Shown here piece by piece: positions 59,515-64,000 of a stretch of 64,000 nucleotides of DNA. Source of the DNA: Impatiens glandulifera (Eukaryota; Streptophyta; Magnoliopsida; Ericales; Balsaminaceae); NCBI RefSeq assembly GCF_907164915.1, contig NC_061862.1, positions 143,397,913 through 143,461,912 on the forward strand, written 5' to 3'. Position numbers and translations under genes: made by a program. The notes under the pieces were generated by a model. It was not told where the DNA came from, made no database searches, and saw nothing but the letters and a program-made list of their open reading frames with translations. The stretch's first letter is position 1. Each line of letters opens with the position of its first letter.

Positions 59515-59557
59515 AGGGCTTCACGTTTCGCGAAGGGCTTCACGTTTCGCGAAGGCC
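59514..59557 (+). repeat. Subterminal 19-bp repeats, left (two units)
   Basis: Two units of AAGGGCTTCACGTTTCGCG. Related motifs lie inside the TIR near 59310-59346. CpG-rich in an AT-rich setting. Possible transposase-binding sites (inference). Confidence 0.75.
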
Positions 59558-59998
59558 CAGACGGTCGATGAGCCCTAATTTGTAAGTCAAGAACTTCTTC
59601 AGGTCGGTCTCTCTCTCCCTCCCTCGATCCGAATTAAGAATCATGTGAATGCTTATTGAATCTTCTTCTTCTAATGATTCATCTTTGATCTCGCCTAGGT
59701 TATTTTCGGATTAATTTGTCTTATCATAATGTCTTCTTATTTGCAGCTTTAATCCCGTGCATTGCTAGTTAGGGCTAGCATTTCTGTACTAGGATCTAGT
59801 TGATTATTGAAGAATTCTATCTGTATTCGATCTAGATCATAACCTAATCTCCTTTGTAATGTGTTTTGTTGGTCTCTCTTTGGCAGAAGCAGAAGAAACA
59901 AGGTCAATTAGGCTTGCAAGAGGAAGAAGATGGTGAAAGTATCTACCTTCTTTGGAATGACAGTGGGTGCCTTCGTCTTCTGGCAATCCATGCCTTAG
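59558..59998 (+). pseudogene. Captured gene fragment on plus strand (leader intron and first coding exon)
   Basis: A possible donor at CCTAATTT|GTAAGTC (about 59581) and an acceptor TTGGCAG at 59886 enclose an intron of ~305 bases. The next exon has an ATG at 59930 encoding a start like MVKVSTFFGMTVGAFVFWQS, a hydrophobic N-terminus, and then stops at 59996-59998. The sequence looks like exon 1 of a host gene cut off shortly after the start. I do not know the parent gene. Confidence 0.55.
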
Positions 59999-60408
59999 TT
60001 GGAAAATAAATATTTTGAGACTTAGATTTGCGAGTTTGTGATGGGCGTTATTTTTCAACAATTTTAGGCTGTCATTTGACATTATATGAAAAATGTAGAT
60101 AATGCTATATTTTGATATTATATGAAATTCAATCTTGAAATCCGACAGATTCGATTAGGATCTCATTTCCATTTCGGAAGATCTTCACACTTTTTAATAT
60201 GTTTATTTTATTTTCTTTCACAATGGTTTATTTGTCGCATTTAAACGACTATTCATTTCATCGACCATCTAAATAATATATATAAATCAAAATCTATATG
60301 AACCCACCACAACGCTTTATTTGAAACTGATATTTGTTACATGCATCTTTAACAGAAATCACAATTCAATAAGAAAATTGTCTAAAATTTCAACAATGAT
60401 TTTGTAAG
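59999..60408. other. Non-coding interior of the MULE
   Basis: AT-rich, between the two convergent fragments. No coding sequence recognised. A 38-base direct duplication lies just beyond at 60423-60498 (AAGAGTATACATCTTTTTCC twice). Confidence 0.5.
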
Positions 60409-60539
60409 TTATTGGAACATACTATATCTGTAAGAGTATACATCTTTTTCCTGAAGACTGTATATCTGTAAGAGTATACATCTTTTTCCTGAAGACTGTA
60501 CTCCTAAAAGAATGAAACTAATATACAAAAGAAGCTGTT

Positions 60540-60747
60540 TCCTTCCTCTCATGCTGGCTCTTCTAGCAACATCCCATGCCTTGAGAGGTGCAAGCTCACC
60601 GGCTTGAGATGCAAAGAAGGATTCGTAACCGGGTGAATCAAATGCAAAACATGTATGTTTAGATCCCTCTCGAGGAAGCCATGCCATTGCAAATCTCCTC
60701 GATTCCTCTGGATTGAGCTGGTAGTACCAACCTCCACCAACCCTATA
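60540..60747 (-). pseudogene. Captured gene fragment of unknown parent, minus strand
   Basis: An exon-like block follows an acceptor TTAGTAGCAG (minus, 60757-60748). It reads [20 protein letters not shown], then [20 protein letters not shown] and [16 protein letters not shown], a frame with protein-like composition. An overlapping 96-codon frame on the same strand (60839-60549) is also open. I do not recognise the parent protein. Confidence 0.5.
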
Positions 60748-60892
60748 CTGCTACTAATATCTAATTCATTTGCATGCATTTCCTGAACCATCTGGTGATC
60801 ATAAGGGAATGCCAAACATCCTGACAGTTGAGTCAACACTTGTAGAACTGGAAATGGCTACAAATTTATAGATCACCAATGATTGGTAAACT

Positions 60893-61136
60893 TAAAACAC
60901 AGCCAAGGCCACTACAACTCTCCATTTGAAGAAGTATTTCTTATTCCTTCCTTGTACAATTGAGGGTACTGCTTTGAAAGAGATGCACTCACATCCTATT
61001 ATAAAACACAAACAATTTACTTTTCCGGTTCACGATTATCCAAAATAAATAGAATCAGCCAGAGGCAAAGATATACCTTGTCAAAAAGTCCAAGAACTAA
61101 AACTGGTACTGAAATGAAGATAACATTATACAAAGA
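60893..61136 (-). pseudogene. Captured P4-type ATPase (ALA flippase) fragment, two exons
   Basis: On the minus strand, exon 61136-61077 (after acceptor ATTTTAG) encodes SLYNVIFISVPVLVLGLFDK. An 81-base intron with GTATAT...AATAG follows. Exon 60995 to ~60893 encodes DVSASLSKQYPQLYKEGIRN and, after a one-base loss, FFKWRVVVALAVF. These match the conserved C-terminal membrane region of plant aminophospholipid ATPases (P4, flippases). Only a small part of a ~1100-residue protein is present and the frame is broken, so it is a captured fragment. Confidence 0.82.
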
Positions 61137-61151
61137 CTAAAATGTGAAGCC

Positions 61152-61227
61152 ATCGCGAAACGTGAAGCCCTTCGCGAAACGTGAAGGCCTTCGCGAAACG
61201 TGAAGCCCTTCGCGAAATGTGAAGTCG
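61152..61227 (-). repeat. Subterminal 19-bp repeats, right (four units)
   Basis: Four units of the form TTCGCGAAACGTGAAGCCC, inverted relative to the left pair at 59514-59557. Differences are limited to one or two bases per unit. Confidence 0.85.
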
Positions 61228-61427
61228 TGAAAATTAAATTAATGTTTCCTGAAACGAAACCGAATCAGAGCATCATTAACTGCAAACATATCATCGACAA
61301 AATGAACAACCAAGATGAACAATAAGATAAACAATAAAAAAATCTCATGATTTAGGGTTTAAAGATGAACACAATGGAAATAATAACATAAATCGATCCA
61401 ATCACCTGATATTAGAACGAGTTTTCG

Positions 61428-61758
61428 TCGTCGATCTGTATAATGTGTTCGTTTAGGTTTTGGTTTAGGGTTTCGCCGTGCCGACGCCGTGCCGACGCCG
61501 TGCCACCGCCGTCAAGAGAAGAGAGGAAAGAGAGGGAAGAGAGAAGAGAGAGAAGTGAGAGAAAGAAAATGTCGAAATAAAAAATTTTAAGTATTTATAT
61601 AAAAAAAACTCCCTTCGCGAAACGCGAAGTCCCTTCGCGTTACGCGAAAAGGGTATTTTTGTCCAAAAAAAATAAAGTGGTCATCAGATCAATTTCAATT
61701 ATCTGGTGACCACGGAGGCAAATAGGCCTTTCTTCAGGGTCATTTCGTCCAATTTCCC
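61428..61758 (-). repeat. Right terminal inverted repeat of the MULE
   Basis: 331 bases, mirror of 59196-59514. Carries the same TATATAAAT (minus strand 61601-61593) and leader-like tract facing inward toward the ALA fragment. Ends with TTCGTCCAATTTCCC. Confidence 0.92.
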
Positions 61759-62379
61759 CTCAAAACAGTCCATTTATTAAACACAAAAATTAGTTCAATT
61801 TTTTAATTTTTTAACAAAAATATGTTTAACATAATTGTTCAAGTTTAAAAATATTTTATTATGAATTCAAATCTCACTAAAAAAACATAATAGTTAAAAA
61901 TTAATTCATGTTTTCTCTATGGACTGGCATGTTTTTTCTACGTGAACTGGGCAATCTCCTTTGGAACAAAATAAGTGAGTATAAGATGAATCAAATTGAC
62001 CATAGTAGTGTGGTGGGGTCATTTACATTTGGTCATTCTTGGGAAGTGTTTGTTTGTCAATCACTTTCTCAATTTTATTATTATATTTATTTAATAACTT
62101 TAATTAAAATAACAAATTTTTAATCTTTATACGTAAAACACATATAATGTATATAGTTTATTATATTTAAAATTAGATAATAACGAAATATCTTTTTTTA
62201 TAAATTTTTATTTTCATTTCAGTTTTTGAATCTTATACATTCTACTGACCAGATGATTAGAGTATGAACTTGATAATAAATAATGAATTATTACAATTGT
62301 GCTTTTCAAGACATATGTGGTAATTTTGTTTTAAGAATCGGATTTTGTTTCACATATTAAAGTTGAGTTAGTGTTATAT

Positions 62380-62800
62380 TTTGTTCGATTCAATATTATG
62401 TTTAATTGAATCAATTTTTTATCCCGAGTTTTTATAATTAGAATAGTATTCTCAGATTGGTGGGTTGGGTCGTTTGTTACTTATACCCTCCAATTATCTT
62501 GATGGTTATGTCTCGAGTCTATGTTCGTCTTTTTATTAACAACAAAATAGATAAAGTTACTAGATTTAAAGTTTTTTTTCTAGTAAAGAGTTACTTAAAC
62601 GATTGTTAAAGGTATCATTCCATTATTTATATGAGTTGCTCATTTTTTTTTTATCATATATGAAGATAGTCAGTTATTACTTGATTGACATTTTTTGGCA
62701 TTTCTTATCAGCTTTAAGTTAAGGACGAATTTCCTTGTAATTCAAAATATTTGATAGAAATTTTTGTGGTATAATTTTGATTGGTTAATTTCTTTGACTA
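62380..62800 (-). repeat. Dispersed repeat family R5, copy 4
   Basis: On the minus strand: AAAAAGACGAACATAGACTC, GAGACATAAC, then GTAACAAACGACCCAACC and GAGAATACTATTCTAATTAT. Same order as copies 1-3. Borders approximate. Confidence 0.6.
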
Positions 62801-63399
62801 TTATTACGAATATTTAGAATTACTCTAAAAAAAAATTATAATATTTTAATTATTAAAAATATGTTATATTATTTAACCTAATTTTTATCTAGTTGTTTTG
62901 ATTTGAATTTTTTATATTTAACACCTTATTTTAAAGCAATGAATATTAATTTCTTAAAATAAAGAAGAATAAAAAGACTTTATGAGGTTCCACTCTTAAT
63001 AAATGTTATATGCCATTGGTATTTATTTGGTATCATGACTTGTCATCTAAGTCTATATTACAAATTTTACATTAATATCTTGTCCTTTTATTAAGTCCCT
63101 TTCAATTTTTTTTTTAAAGAATCTATTGATTAATTACAAAAGATTAACAATATCAATTTGGACCCTCTCTGTCGCAATTTTTAGTTTTAAAAGAAAATGT
63201 AGTGTCTTTTAAGAAAAAAAAGAGCCTCACTAATGATTACTACATCCCTCAATCTTAGACAATAATCCATAATACCCACTCAATATTTAAAGTTTTATAT
63301 CTCTTATTTGCATTTATCCAGATTAATTAACATTTGAAAATAAATTTATCCTTAATTTTTTTCTTAAAAAAAAAAAACTCTTTACTTAACTCGTGTGAT

Positions 63400-63860
63400 A
63401 CTTTATTCGGCTTGTTTAATCGAATCGATTTCTTGGGCTCGAATTTTATAATTCGAGTAATATTCCCAACTATTGATTAGTCATTTGCTTTTTAAGTCAT
63501 ATCTGTTAATTATTTTAGTGTTGCTTTCTCGAGTCTCTATACATCTCTTTTTTAATAACAAATAAGATAAATTTATGAAATTGTTTCTTTTTTTTCTAAT
63601 AAAAGATTATTGAAAGTAATATATATTTTCTTAATTTATATGAGTTTTTCATTATTTTGACGTTATTATTTGACTAAACTATTTTGGACGTTGTTTGCAA
63701 ATTCACGGGAAATGACAAATTTAACTGACACTCAAAATATTGGGTAGAGATTTTCCGACTTTCTACACTGCATTATTAATTTATTCAATTTACTCACTTC
63801 TCGTTAGGAACTCAAATGAGTTCGCATTTGGAGTCACTTTAAAACAAATTTTAAGATGGT
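63400..63860 (-). repeat. Dispersed repeat family R5, copy 5
   Basis: On the minus strand: AACTCATTTGAGTTCCTAAC, AAAATCTCTACC, AAAAGAGATGTATAGAGACT and GGGAATATTACTCGAATTAT. Matches the order seen in copy 3. Borders approximate. Confidence 0.6.
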
Positions 63861-64000
63861 TGAATATTCTTCGTTTAAAATTTATTTTTTATAAATTTGT
63901 CATGTGTTTTGATTTTTTGAGATATTATTTTATATTATTTACAAATTAATATTTGATGTGTAACTCCTTATTTAAATTAATAAAAAATAATTTAAATAAA

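Larger units (their letters stand above)
59196..61758. mobile_element. Mutator-like element with captured gene fragments (Pack-MULE)
   Basis: A 2.56-kb element whose ends are long inverted repeats of 319 and 331 bases starting GGGAAATTGGACG. Both flanks carry CTCAAAAC (59188-59195 and 61759-61766), an exact 8-base duplication, or 9 bases with one mismatch if the end is moved by one. Long inverted ends of this type with 9-base duplications are typical of Mutator-like elements. There is no transposase. The interior holds gene fragments on both strands with their introns, which defines a Pack-MULE. The near-identical ends suggest recent activity. Confidence 0.88.
61767..64000. other. AT-rich region with two decayed repeat copies, no gene
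   Basis: No exon or RNA gene is supported. The short open frames 61908-62123 and 63740-63949 lack any family resemblance. Contains the two inverted R5 copies listed separately. Confidence 0.6.

Overview
The window looks like nuclear DNA of a flowering plant, most likely a eudicot. It is very AT-rich, has spliced genes with GT..AG introns, plant-specific genes (SAUR32-type, NXD1-type), tRNA-Ser genes and many plant transposons. I cannot name the species. Four host protein-coding genes are supported: two near-identical SAUR genes, a 14-exon coiled-coil protein gene, and a 10-exon NEOXANTHIN-DEFICIENT 1 homologue. There are also two tRNA-Ser(UGA) genes. The rest is repeats and transposons, several with exact ends and target-site duplications (TSDs).

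Layout. 1-9 kb: gene-free, AT-rich, with an array of short hairpins (2270-2793), a tRNA-like Pol III box pair, a hAT-type MITE (4894-5107) and small tandem repeats. 9.2-20.3 kb: copy A of a segmental duplication carrying a SAUR gene and tRNA-Ser, split by a decayed copia retrotransposon (14492-19564). 20.4-31.3 kb: nested repeats. Two diverged copies of an unknown long repeat containing CGGTC-type minisatellites are interrupted by a young Ty3/gypsy element (24348-29381) and two hAT-type MITEs. 31.3-42.1 kb: copy B of the duplication, with a 33-bp minisatellite upstream and two LINE ORF1-only retroelements between SAUR and tRNA. 42.8-54.7 kb: a MITE and the two large host genes. 54.7-59.1 kb: a dispersed repeat, an 88-bp tandem array and AT-rich tandem repeats. 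59.2-61.8 kb: a Mutator-like element with ~320-330 bp inverted ends and captured gene pieces. 61.8-64 kb: AT-rich DNA with two more copies of the dispersed repeat.

The most interesting items are: (i) the Pack-MULE-like element, in which each inverted end carries a TATA box and a leader facing inward onto a captured fragment, including two exons of a P4-type phospholipid ATPase; (ii) a 37-codon upstream ORF kept in both SAUR copies; (iii) two ORF1-only LINE derivatives with poly(A) and no reverse transcriptase; (iv) an apparently unclassified repeat family with at least five copies; (v) a hairpin-rich tandem array. Nearly all repeat boundaries were read by eye. Splice sites were chosen from GT/AG and reading phase, without transcript data.
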